Origin: Mucilaginibacter flavus
GTDB taxonomy: Bacteria; Bacteroidota; Bacteroidia; Sphingobacteriales; Sphingobacteriaceae
DNA: 64,000 bases
NCBI RefSeq assembly: GCF_030409315.1
Contig: NZ_JAUFPS010000043.1
Span: 119,596 to 183,595, forward strand
Direction: 5' to 3'
A program made the translations under genes and the position numbers. The notes beneath the pieces were generated by a model. The model was not told the origin of the DNA, made no database searches, and saw nothing but the letters and a program-made list of their open reading frames with translations. Shown piece after piece: positions 8,517 to 16,692 of the stretch (position 1 is its first letter; every line of letters starts with the position of its first letter).

Positions 8517-9818
8517 ATGAAAGTTGTAGCATTTTTGCCAGTAAAAGGAACCAGCGAAAGAATCGAAAATAAAAACACCAGGATTCTTGACGGCAAACCT
8601 CTTTTTTTGCACTCCCTTGAAAAATTGGTTCAGTGTAATTTTATTGACGAAGTATATTTGGATACAGAATCGGAAGTAATTGTTGATTTGGCGAGCGAGG
8701 TTAAATGCAAAATACTAATGAGAGACCCAAAACTTGCAACTAACAAAACAGATGGACATCAATTGTTTTTTAATGAAGTTAGACAGGTTGAGGCTGATAT
8801 TTACATCCAAATATTGGGTACGAGTCCTTTTATCAGCCCCGAAACAATAAAAAAAGGCATTGATGTACTCATCAATTCGGCCGAGTATGATTCTGTAGTT
8901 TTAGTGAAAAGAGAAAAGCAATATACCTGGAATCCCGATACGCTACTTACCAACTATGATCTTAATAACATTCCTAACAGCTTCACGCTTCCTGATACAA
9001 TAATTGAAACCATGGGTTTGTATATTGTACGGAAAGAAACAGCTTATAGCACTCAACGACGCATTGGCGATAAGCCCTATATGCTCGATGCCAGTAGTCT
9101 TGAGGCCATTGATGTTAACTACCCGGATGATTTTGAACTCGCATCGTATATTGCTGCAGGTAAACGGGAAGACGAAAGAAAATTACTCCGTAATATTGCA
9201 CAGTTGCTCACATCGCCAATGCTTTCTGATATTATGGATGACTTAGGTATCGAAAATAAGGTTATAAAAGGAATGAGGCTTAATATTGATGGCAAGAAAA
9301 TACTTGGAAGAGCTAAAACACTTAAAATTAAGGCACGTACACCAAGCGACACTAACTCCATTTATGATGCTTTGCTCACCTACAAAACAATCGTACCCAA
9401 CGATATCATTGTTGTAGAAAACGAATTACCTCAGTATGCTTATTTTGGTGAGTTAAACGCTAACCTGGCACTAAGAGCTGGAGCATCTGGTGCAATTATT
9501 GGCGGTATGACACGTGATCATTCGGAAGTTAATGCGTTGCAATTTCCAGTCTTTTCAAAAGGTTACAATTGTCAGGATATAAAACATAAAGGTACTGTAG
9601 CGCATTACAACAAGCAGGTGCAAATAGAAAATGTTACAATTGACCACCAAGACCTAATATTTGGGGATGGGGAGGGAGTTATTGTTATACCTCAAAAATA
9701 TGAAGCGCAGATATTAGACCTTAGTAGAGAAGTGATAAAAAAGGAACGCAAAATTGTAGCCGAAGTTGCAAATGGAGTGGATGTATTGACGCTTAGGGAA
9801 CGACATGGCGATTTTTAG
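8517..9818 (+). CDS. CMP-ulosonate cytidylyltransferase-like / RraA-like fusion protein
   Basis: A two-domain protein of 433 residues. The N-terminal half (about 1-225) is an acylneuraminate/Kdo cytidylyltransferase: FLPVKGTSERIENKN is the nucleotide-binding loop, IYIQILGTSPFISPETI matches the family's PTSPLR region, and EAIDVNYPDDFELA the conserved end. The C-terminal half (about 230-430) matches the RraA / HMG-CHA aldolase fold: YFGELNANLALRAGASGAII, GGMTRDHS, FPVFSKGYNC and GDGEGVIVIP. Arg333-Asp334 and Glu312 form E-x20-R-D, close to the D-x20-R-D motif of class II pyruvate aldolases. It occupies the place expected for kdsB, so the first domain probably makes CMP-Kdo. The role of the aldolase-like domain is unknown. 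ATG 8517 is preferred over TTG 8511. No second kdsB is seen nearby. Confidence 0.85.
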   Translation: MKVVAFLPVKGTSERIENKNTRILDGKPLFLHSLEKLVQCNFIDEVYLDTESEVIVDLASEVKCKILMRDPKLATNKTDGHQLFFNEVRQVEADIYIQILGTSPFISPETIKKGIDVLINSAEYDSVVLVKREKQYTWNPDTLLTNYDLNNIPNSFTLPDTIIETMGLYIVRKETAYSTQRRIGDKPYMLDASSLEAIDVNYPDDFELASYIAAGKREDERKLLRNIAQLLTSPMLSDIMDDLGIENKVIKGMRLNIDGKKILGRAKTLKIKARTPSDTNSIYDALLTYKTIVPNDIIVVENELPQYAYFGELNANLALRAGASGAIIGGMTRDHSEVNALQFPVFSKGYNCQDIKHKGTVAHYNKQVQIENVTIDHQDLIFGDGEGVIVIPQKYEAQILDLSREVIKKERKIVAEVANGVDVLTLRERHGDF

Positions 9819-9901
9819 CAAGTTAAATACGCTAAAACAATATTTCCTTTTATAATATCAATTAATAGTAATGGAAAGTAACAAACACTTTTTTCTTAAA
9901 T

Positions 9902-10414
9902 ATGTCAGATAAGTTTAGTTCTATCAGCACATTTATATTTGATGTTGATGGCGTATTGACCGATGGCATCGTGTATGTGGGCGAATTGGGAGAACAATTA
10001 AGAGGCTTTAATATTAAAGATGGATATGCTATTCAATTAGCTGTAAAGTGTGGTTATAACATAGCAATCATTACTGGGGCCAAGTCAAAGATCGCTCAGT
10101 ACAGGCTAAATTCACTTGGGGTGTTTGATGTGTTTTTAGGCGTGGAATCTAAAGTAGATGTGTTGAACGCTTATGCATCTCAAAAAGGCTTAAACTTTGA
10201 GCATATGCTTTATATGGGTGATGATATTCCAGATCTGGACGTAATACAATTAGTTGGATTACCGTCTTGCCCTATCGATGCCGCACCGGAAATAAAAGAT
10301 TGTTGTAATTACATATCACCACAGGCTGGCGGGCAAGGCTGTGTACGCGATGTGATTGAGAAGGTATTAAAATCGCAAGGGAAATGGATGCGGGAGAAGG
10401 CCTACAGTTGGTGA
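9902..10414 (+). CDS. kdsC: Kdo 8-phosphate phosphatase
   Basis: Hydrolyses Kdo 8-phosphate to free Kdo before CMP activation. The 170-residue length is normal for KdsC, a capless HAD phosphatase. HAD motif I is FIFDVDGVLTDG with nucleophile Asp14 and acid/base Asp16; the IITGAKS segment is motif II; MLYMGDDIPDLDV is motif IV. It lies 83 nt after the cytidylyltransferase-RraA gene, so kpsF, kdsA, the fusion and kdsC together give a full route from ribulose 5-phosphate to an activated ulosonic acid. Confidence 0.93.
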   Translation: MSDKFSSISTFIFDVDGVLTDGIVYVGELGEQLRGFNIKDGYAIQLAVKCGYNIAIITGAKSKIAQYRLNSLGVFDVFLGVESKVDVLNAYASQKGLNFEHMLYMGDDIPDLDVIQLVGLPSCPIDAAPEIKDCCNYISPQAGGQGCVRDVIEKVLKSQGKWMREKAYSW

Positions 10415-10467
10415 TCCCGAAGTAATTAATTCAAGTTTTTTACTTTTAATAACGGTGCTGTTTTTGG

Positions 10468-10485
10468 CACATTTTAAAAAATGTG
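10468..10485 (+). terminator. Weak hairpin between kdsC and rfbB
   Basis: An 8-bp A/T-rich stem (CACATTTT, AA loop, AAAATGTG) followed by a T-rich stretch lies about 55 nt after the kdsC stop. It may attenuate transcription between the Kdo and rhamnose blocks. The stem is weak, so this is tentative. Confidence 0.3.
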
Positions 10486-10515
10486 TTTCTCTTTAAGCGT
10501 TAGTTTATTAATCCT

Positions 10516-11577
10516 ATGAAAACAATTCTAATCACCGGCGGTGCCGGCTTTATCGGCTCACACGTTGTGCGTCGTTTTGTAACTAACTATCCGGATTATA
10601 CAATAGTTAATGTTGATGTGCTTACCTATGCAGGTAATTTGGAAAACCTGGAGGATATCGAAAATACGCCTAACTACCAGTTTGAAAAGGTAGATATTAT
10701 GGATAGAGAAGCTATTGAAGCAATCTTCGATAGATATAAGGTTACCGATGTTGTACACCTGGCTGCAGAATCACACGTAGATAGATCTATTCTGAGCCCG
10801 CTTGATTTTGTATATACTAATGTAATTGGTACCGTTAACTTACTTGAAGTAGCTAAAGAAAAATGGAAAGGTAATTATAGCAACCATTTGTTTTACCACG
10901 TATCAACCGACGAAGTGTACGGAGCATTAGGGGAAGAGGGCTTGTTTACCGAAGAAACCCGGTATGACCCGCATTCGCCGTATAGCGCAAGTAAAGCAGC
11001 TTCAGATCATTTTGTACGCGCTTACCATGATACTTATGGATTAAAGGTTGTTGTCTCTAACTGTTCTAACAACTATGGGCCTTATCACTTCCCAGAAAAA
11101 TTAATCCCTTTGATGATCAACAATATTATCAATAACAAACCGCTACCGGTTTATGGTGATGGAAAATATACCCGAGATTGGTTGTTTGTAAAAGATCATG
11201 CTATAGCTATTGACCTTATTTTTCATGAAGGTAAAGTGGGCGATACCTATAACATAGGAGGCTTTAACGAGTGGAAAAATATCGACTTGGTAAACCTGCT
11301 TTGTGTACAAATGGATGAAAAGCTGCAGCGTGCACCTGGCACAAGTGCGCAGTTGATCACTTACGTTAAAGACAGGCCTGGTCATGATAGGCGTTATGCT
11401 ATAGATGCCGGGAAAATAAACAAAGAACTTGGTTGGGCTCCATCTGTAACTTTTGAACAGGGGCTTTCTGAGACTATTGATTGGTTTTTAACAAACAAAA
11501 CGTGGCTTAACAATGTTACAAGCGGAGCCTACGCCAGTTATTACAATAATCAATACGCTAATCACATCGATAGCTAA
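10516..11577 (+). CDS. rfbB: dTDP-glucose 4,6-dehydratase
   Basis: Second step of dTDP-L-rhamnose synthesis: converts dTDP-glucose to dTDP-4-keto-6-deoxyglucose with NAD+. Extended SDR fold of 353 residues. The Rossmann loop is GGAGFIG (8-14). The dehydratase triad region is STDEVYG with Asp132 and Glu133, and the catalytic pair is Tyr156/Lys160 in YSASK. The segment NCSNNYGPYHFPEKLIPLMI is characteristic of RfbB. It heads a rfbB-rfbC-rfbD-rfbA block in one orientation with gaps of 14 to 36 nt. Confidence 0.96.
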   Translation: MKTILITGGAGFIGSHVVRRFVTNYPDYTIVNVDVLTYAGNLENLEDIENTPNYQFEKVDIMDREAIEAIFDRYKVTDVVHLAAESHVDRSILSPLDFVYTNVIGTVNLLEVAKEKWKGNYSNHLFYHVSTDEVYGALGEEGLFTEETRYDPHSPYSASKAASDHFVRAYHDTYGLKVVVSNCSNNYGPYHFPEKLIPLMINNIINNKPLPVYGDGKYTRDWLFVKDHAIAIDLIFHEGKVGDTYNIGGFNEWKNIDLVNLLCVQMDEKLQRAPGTSAQLITYVKDRPGHDRRYAIDAGKINKELGWAPSVTFEQGLSETIDWFLTNKTWLNNVTSGAYASYYNNQYANHIDS

Positions 11578-11591
11578 ACAAATATAAAAAG

Positions 11592-12146
11592 ATGATAATT
11601 ACCCCTACGCCGCTCGAAGGATGTATAGTTATAACCCCCAGAATATTTAATGATGATCGGGGATATTTTTTTGAATCATACAATGCGCAAAACTTTAATA
11701 AAGCAGTAGGATACGATGTCAATTTTGTTCAGGATAATCAATCGTATTCAACGAAAGGAGTGTTCAGAGGGCTGCATCTTCAAAAAGGAGAGTATGCACA
11801 GTCAAAGTTGGTTAGAGTTACTGAGGGAGAGGTGTTAGACGTTGCTGTTGATTTAAGAAGCCAATCTGCTACCTATGGGCAGTATTTTGCAGTTAAGCTA
11901 TCTGCAGAGAACAATAAGCAATTTTTTATTCCAAGAGGGTTTGCTCATGGTTTTGTTGTGTTAAGCGATACAGCTGTTTTTCAGTATAAATGCGATAATT
12001 ATTATAACAAAGATTCAGAGGGGGGGCTTCATTTCGCAGATCCTGATCTTAATATTGATTGGGGTATCCCGAGTGGTGAATTGTTGGTGTCAGAAAAAGA
12101 CCTTGAACTACCATTTTTAAAAAATGTAACAGATCTTGGCTTTTAG
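11592..12146 (+). CDS. rfbC: dTDP-4-dehydrorhamnose 3,5-epimerase
   Basis: Third step of dTDP-L-rhamnose synthesis, a double epimerisation at C3 and C5. The protein is a 184-residue RmlC cupin. The active-site strand FRGLHLQKG carries the catalytic His62; GEVLDVAVDLR and FFIPRGFAHGFVVLSD are family hallmarks. Length is normal. It starts 14 nt after rfbB and precedes rfbD by 36 nt, so it is co-transcribed with both. Confidence 0.96.
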   Translation: MIITPTPLEGCIVITPRIFNDDRGYFFESYNAQNFNKAVGYDVNFVQDNQSYSTKGVFRGLHLQKGEYAQSKLVRVTEGEVLDVAVDLRSQSATYGQYFAVKLSAENNKQFFIPRGFAHGFVVLSDTAVFQYKCDNYYNKDSEGGLHFADPDLNIDWGIPSGELLVSEKDLELPFLKNVTDLGF

Positions 12147-12182
12147 TAAGTTACTTAAGTCTCGCTATAAGCATAAATTAAT

Positions 12183-13046
12183 ATGAGTAATATAGTTGTA
12201 TTTGGTGCATCTGGTCAATTAGGGCAGTGTTTAAAAAAGGTAGCTGCCTCAAAAGCAATTACCTCCATCGTTTTCCTGCCCAAATCTGAAGCCAATATAC
12301 TCGATGCAGATTTGTTGAAAGTTGTATTTGAAAAATACAAGCCAGCTTATGCTATTAATTGCGCGGCATATACTGCCGTTGATAAAGCGGAAGATGATAT
12401 TGATTTTGCCCGTGAACTCAATAAAACCGGCGCGCTAAATTTGGCTGTACAATGTGAAAATTACGGCGCAACCCTGGTGCAGGTGTCTACAGACTTTGTT
12501 TTTAAAGGTGATACACCAAATCCATTAGGTGAAAACGATATTGCCGAACCTATTAGTATTTACGGGCTTACCAAGCTGGAAGGAGAGCAGGAAGTAGCTG
12601 CTGTATTGCTCAGGCATTATATTATACGTACAAGCTGGCTATATTCTGAATTTGCAAATAATTTTGTAAAAACAATGCTTAAATTAGGTACAAACAGAGA
12701 TGAATTGAAAATCATAGCCGATCAGGTTGGAACGCCAACTTATGCTATTGATCTGGCTGCTGCTATATTGGATATCATTGTATCTGGTAACGGCAATTAT
12801 GGCATTTATCATTACAGCAATGAAGGTGTTACTTCGTGGTATGATTTTGCCAAAGGAATATTTGATATATCTAAAACCAATGTAAAGGTATATCCTATAC
12901 GTACAAGTGAGTATCCTACCCGTGCAACCAGACCCAAATTTTCGGTAATGGATAAAGCGAAAATTAAAAATACATTCGGCTTAGAAATCCCTTACTGGCG
13001 CGACAGCCTGATGGTTTGTATCAAAGCCCTTCAAACAGCTCAATAA
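12183..13046 (+). CDS. rfbD: dTDP-4-dehydrorhamnose reductase
   Basis: Last step of dTDP-L-rhamnose synthesis, NAD(P)H reduction at C4. The 287-residue SDR protein has the cofactor loop GASGQLGQC near its N-terminus, CAAYTAVDKAEDD (substrate and cofactor contact), VSTDFVFKG, and the YGLTKLEGE catalytic Tyr/Lys pair. TSWLYSEFANNFVKTML is another RmlD signature. Its stop lies 23 nt before the rfbA start. Confidence 0.95.
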   Translation: MSNIVVFGASGQLGQCLKKVAASKAITSIVFLPKSEANILDADLLKVVFEKYKPAYAINCAAYTAVDKAEDDIDFARELNKTGALNLAVQCENYGATLVQVSTDFVFKGDTPNPLGENDIAEPISIYGLTKLEGEQEVAAVLLRHYIIRTSWLYSEFANNFVKTMLKLGTNRDELKIIADQVGTPTYAIDLAAAILDIIVSGNGNYGIYHYSNEGVTSWYDFAKGIFDISKTNVKVYPIRTSEYPTRATRPKFSVMDKAKIKNTFGLEIPYWRDSLMVCIKALQTAQ

Positions 13047-13069
13047 ATAACCTATTAATATATCACCTT

Positions 13070-13930
13070 ATGAAAGGAATTATACTGGCAGGCGGTTCAG
13101 GTACCCGCCTTTATCCAATTACAAAGGCTATTAGTAAGCAATTGATGCCTATTTATGATAAGCCAATGATTTACTATCCTTTATCGGTACTGATGTTGGC
13201 CGGAATTAGTGAAATTTTGATTATAACAACACCTGATGATCAGGCCGGTTTTGTACGTTTGCTGGGCGATGGTAGTGAGTTGGGCTGCCGGTTTGAATTT
13301 GCCGTTCAGGAGGTGCCAAATGGCCTTGCACAAGCTTTTGTTATTGGCGCCGATTTTATTGGCGATGATAAAGTTGCTTTAGTGCTTGGTGATAATATTT
13401 TTTACGGTTCTGGCTTTAGCACATTAATGCAAAGCTTTAACGATGTAAGCGGAGCTGCTATATTTGCTTATCCGGTTGCAGATCCGGAGCGTTATGGTGT
13501 CGTTGAGTTTGATAAAGAATTTAAAGCTGTTTCTATTGAAGAAAAACCTTTAAAGCCAAAATCAAACTACGCAGTTCCAGGTCTTTATTTTTACGATAAT
13601 CAGGTAGTTGAAATAGCTAAAAATATCCCGGCTTCGCCAAGGGGAGAATTTGAAATTACTGATGTAAATAAAGTATACCTTGAAAAAGGAGAACTACATG
13701 TTGGTGTAATGGATAGAGGGACAGCCTGGCTTGATACCGGTACCTTTGACTCATTGAGCGATGCCTCTGAATTTGTTAGAGTTATAGAAAAACGGCAAGA
13801 TACCAAAATTGGTTGTATAGAGGAAATAGCATACAGAATGAACTATATAAGCTATGAAGCTCTGCAAGCGTTAGCGCAAAAATATATTAAGAGTGGGTAT
13901 GGCAAGTATATCCAAAGCATTACGCCGTAA
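13070..13930 (+). CDS. rfbA: Glucose-1-phosphate thymidylyltransferase
   Basis: First step of dTDP-L-rhamnose synthesis: dTTP plus glucose 1-phosphate gives dTDP-glucose. From ATG 13070 the protein has 286 residues and begins MKGIILAGGSGTRLYPIT, the standard RmlA start with the nucleotide-binding G-rich loop. Further markers are SKQLMPIYDKPMIYYPLS, LVLGDNIFYG and RGTAWLDTGTFDSL. An ATG at 13016 lies inside rfbD and would add 18 unrelated residues, so it was rejected. A strong terminator follows at 13976-14012, closing the rhamnose block. Confidence 0.96.
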   Translation: MKGIILAGGSGTRLYPITKAISKQLMPIYDKPMIYYPLSVLMLAGISEILIITTPDDQAGFVRLLGDGSELGCRFEFAVQEVPNGLAQAFVIGADFIGDDKVALVLGDNIFYGSGFSTLMQSFNDVSGAAIFAYPVADPERYGVVEFDKEFKAVSIEEKPLKPKSNYAVPGLYFYDNQVVEIAKNIPASPRGEFEITDVNKVYLEKGELHVGVMDRGTAWLDTGTFDSLSDASEFVRVIEKRQDTKIGCIEEIAYRMNYISYEALQALAQKYIKSGYGKYIQSITP

Positions 13931-13975
13931 GTAGTTGGGTGTTTTGAATGCCTATCCATATTTTAGTTCCTTCTG

Positions 13976-14012
13976 TAAGACAAAAATCCGCATCAAGCGG
14001 ATTTTTGTCTTA
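13976..14012 (+). terminator. Rho-independent terminator after rfbA
   Basis: A 16-bp perfect stem (13976-13991 / 13997-14012) around AAAAATCCGC and GCGGATTTTT with a 5-nt loop. It begins 46 nt after the rfbA stop and separates the rhamnose block from gmd. Confidence 0.85.
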
Positions 14013-14161
14013 ACATAGTTTACGTAGATAATTAAAAAAATATCTTGGATATTTTGTAATATTACTTTGAATAACTTGGCACTTAACAGCGGATGTTATT
14101 CAAAATAATAAAAAATAAAAACTTTAACATTGTTATCATAAAATAATTAGAATCATATATT

Positions 14162-15277
14162 ATGAAAAAAGTGGCCTTAATTACCGGTATAACAGGCCAG
14201 GACGGAGCCTATCTTACAGAATTATTACTTTCAAAAGGATATGAGGTACACGGTATAAAGCGAAGAAGTTCGCTTTTCAATACCGATAGGATTGATCATT
14301 TATACCAGGACCCGCATGAAAAAAATGTAAATCTCACATTGCACTATGGCGATTTGAGCGATTCAACCAACCTTATCCGTATAATTCAGCAGGTGCAGCC
14401 CGATGAAATATATAATCTTGGTGCAATGTCACATGTTAAGGTAAGTTTTGATACGCCTGAATATACTGCCAACGCCGATGGTATAGGTACCCTAAGATTA
14501 TTAGAAGCCATTCGCATTTTAGGGTTGGAAAGGAAAACCAAAATTTACCAGGCATCTACGTCTGAGTTGTATGGTTTAGTTCAGGCTGTTCCGCAGTCAG
14601 AAACTACGCCGTTTTATCCGCGTTCTCCTTACGCCGTAGCCAAAATGTACGCGTATTGGATTACCGTTAATTACAGGGAAGCTTACGGTATATATGCCTG
14701 CAATGGTATTCTTTTTAATCACGAAAGTCCATTGCGCGGAGAAACCTTTGTTACCCGTAAAATTACCCGTGCAACCGCAAAAATAGCAATGGGATTACAA
14801 GACAAACTCTACTTAGGAAATCTTGATGCACAACGCGATTGGGGCCATGCAAAAGATTATGTAGAAGCCATGTACCTGATATTGCAACAGGAAACACCTG
14901 AAGACTATGTTATTGCCACCGGCGTAACTACAAGGGTAAGAGAATTTGTACGTATGGCTTTTGCCGAAGTTGGCATAGCCATTGAGTTTACAGGACAGGG
15001 TGCAGATGAAAAAGGTTATGTAACATCATGCAGTTTACCAGAATTCCAGGTGGAGATAGGTAAGGAAGTAGTTACTGTTGATCCCAAGTATTTCAGGCCT
15101 ACCGAAGTTGATTTATTGATTGGCGATCCAACCAAATCAAAAACCAAATTGGGCTGGGTTCCTAAATATGATCTGAAAATGTTGGTACAAGACATGATGA
15201 AAGCCGACGTTGATAATTTCCGAAAAGAAAAATTATTAAAAGAATCTGGCTACAGTATTAAAAATCAATTTGAATAA
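14162..15277 (+). CDS. gmd: GDP-mannose 4,6-dehydratase
   Basis: Converts GDP-D-mannose to GDP-4-keto-6-deoxymannose, the branch point to GDP-L-fucose. The 371-residue extended SDR begins MKKVALITGITGQDGAYL, the conserved Gmd N-terminus with the NADP loop. Further family markers are GIKRRSSLFNTDRIDHLYQD, STSELYG, YAVAKMYAYW (catalytic Tyr and Lys) and GILFNHESPLRGETFVTRKI. It has its own upstream spacer after the rfbA terminator and is followed 5 nt later by fcl. Its substrate is supplied by manC, found about 7.7 kb downstream. Confidence 0.96.
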   Translation: MKKVALITGITGQDGAYLTELLLSKGYEVHGIKRRSSLFNTDRIDHLYQDPHEKNVNLTLHYGDLSDSTNLIRIIQQVQPDEIYNLGAMSHVKVSFDTPEYTANADGIGTLRLLEAIRILGLERKTKIYQASTSELYGLVQAVPQSETTPFYPRSPYAVAKMYAYWITVNYREAYGIYACNGILFNHESPLRGETFVTRKITRATAKIAMGLQDKLYLGNLDAQRDWGHAKDYVEAMYLILQQETPEDYVIATGVTTRVREFVRMAFAEVGIAIEFTGQGADEKGYVTSCSLPEFQVEIGKEVVTVDPKYFRPTEVDLLIGDPTKSKTKLGWVPKYDLKMLVQDMMKADVDNFRKEKLLKESGYSIKNQFE

Positions 15278-15282
15278 TCACA

Positions 15283-16215
15283 ATGGATAAAGCATCCAAA
15301 ATTTATATCGCCGGCCATCGCGGAATGGTTGGATCGGCGATATATAGAAAATTACAGGCAGAAGGTTTTACCAACATCGTAACCAAAACTTCTGCGGAGC
15401 TTGATCTGCGCGATTCAAATAAAGTAGCTGATTTTTTTGCTTCAGAAAAGCCCGAATATGTTTTTTTAGCAGCAGCCAAAGTTGGCGGTATTGTTGCCAA
15501 TAACACTTATCGCGCGGAGTTTTTATATGAGAATTTGCAAATTCAAAATAATATCATCCATTCATCATACCTCAATGAGGTTAAAAAACTGATGTTTTTA
15601 GGCTCCAGCTGTATTTACCCCAAATTGGCTCCTCAGCCGTTAAAAGAGGAGTATCTGTTAACAGGTCCCTTAGAACAAACAAACGAGCCCTATGCCATCG
15701 CAAAAATAGCGGGAATAAAAATGTGCGATGCTTATCGTGATCAATATGGTTGTAATTATATCTCTGTAATGCCTACAAATTTATATGGATACAATGATAA
15801 TTATCATCCGCAAAATTCGCACGTTTTACCGGCATTGATTCGTAGATTTCATGAAGCAAAAGAGCAAAATGCTCCTGATGTTACTATTTGGGGTACTGGC
15901 GAACCCAAGCGGGAATTTTTGTTTGCAGATGATCTGGCCGAAGCTTGCTTTTATTTAATGCAAAATTATGACGAGGCCGGCCTGATAAACATTGGTACCG
16001 GTGAAGACATTACCATAAAAGACCTGGCCTTTTTAGTTAAAAAAATAATTGGTTATAGCGGCGATATTAAATTTGATACATCGAAGCCCGATGGCACTCC
16101 AAGAAAATTGATGGATGTTTCTAAATTACATAGTAAAGGCTGGAAGCATACTATTGAATTGGAAGATGGGATTAAACTTGCCTATCAGGATTTTTTGTCA
16201 AAGGCACTACAATAA
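15283..16215 (+). CDS. fcl: GDP-L-fucose synthase
   Basis: Epimerises and reduces GDP-4-keto-6-deoxymannose to GDP-L-fucose. The 310-residue SDR starts with IYIAGHRGMVGSAI, the Fcl/WcaG cofactor motif. The catalytic region is EPYAIAKIAG, and NLYGYNDNYHPQNSHVLPALIRRFHEA is also typical of the family. The 5-nt gap to gmd indicates a two-gene operon. No obvious terminator was seen directly after it. Confidence 0.96.
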   Translation: MDKASKIYIAGHRGMVGSAIYRKLQAEGFTNIVTKTSAELDLRDSNKVADFFASEKPEYVFLAAAKVGGIVANNTYRAEFLYENLQIQNNIIHSSYLNEVKKLMFLGSSCIYPKLAPQPLKEEYLLTGPLEQTNEPYAIAKIAGIKMCDAYRDQYGCNYISVMPTNLYGYNDNYHPQNSHVLPALIRRFHEAKEQNAPDVTIWGTGEPKREFLFADDLAEACFYLMQNYDEAGLINIGTGEDITIKDLAFLVKKIIGYSGDIKFDTSKPDGTPRKLMDVSKLHSKGWKHTIELEDGIKLAYQDFLSKALQ

Positions 16216-16692
16216 CCGTTAAAATAACGTGATATACCAGCTTTAAGATGGCTTAAGTTTTATAGTTTATAACTATTGCTTAAGTTATTACCTATTAGCG
16301 TACCACTTAAAGCATATTGGGGCAAGTACAGGTAGCATCAATAATTTATATAGTTAATTTTAACCTATCTGTTATTTAATCCTAACAAAGTTGGTTTAAT
16401 TGCCGTTATAATGTGATAGAGAAAAAAGGAATTTCAAACGTTTTTGTAAAACCAATAATAATCCCACCTTCGTATGTTTAGGGATAATTATTATACCAAC
16501 TTTTTGTGTTAATTAATTTTGCTGGCAAACGTATATTTAAGTGCATAGAAAAATAAAAACAAAATAAAGTTAGCAACAGCGATTGAAGCTTACGGAATAA
16601 ATGATACAGGAATTATTATTGTAAATAATTTAGCAAATAGTAATCCTTTTATAACCCAAACATTAATAAAATATTAAAAACCACATAAGCGT
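16216..16692. other. Intergenic region between fcl and the UGDH gene
   Basis: About 477 AT-rich bases without an open frame of note. It contains an imperfect inverted repeat (16454-16465 / 16481-16492, 11 of 12 matching, AATAATAATCCC type) with a 15-nt spacer, and a TAATTTTG -7-like box at 16514-16521 that would give a long leader for the UGDH gene. The repeat could be an operator or a terminator; neither is certain. Confidence 0.4.
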
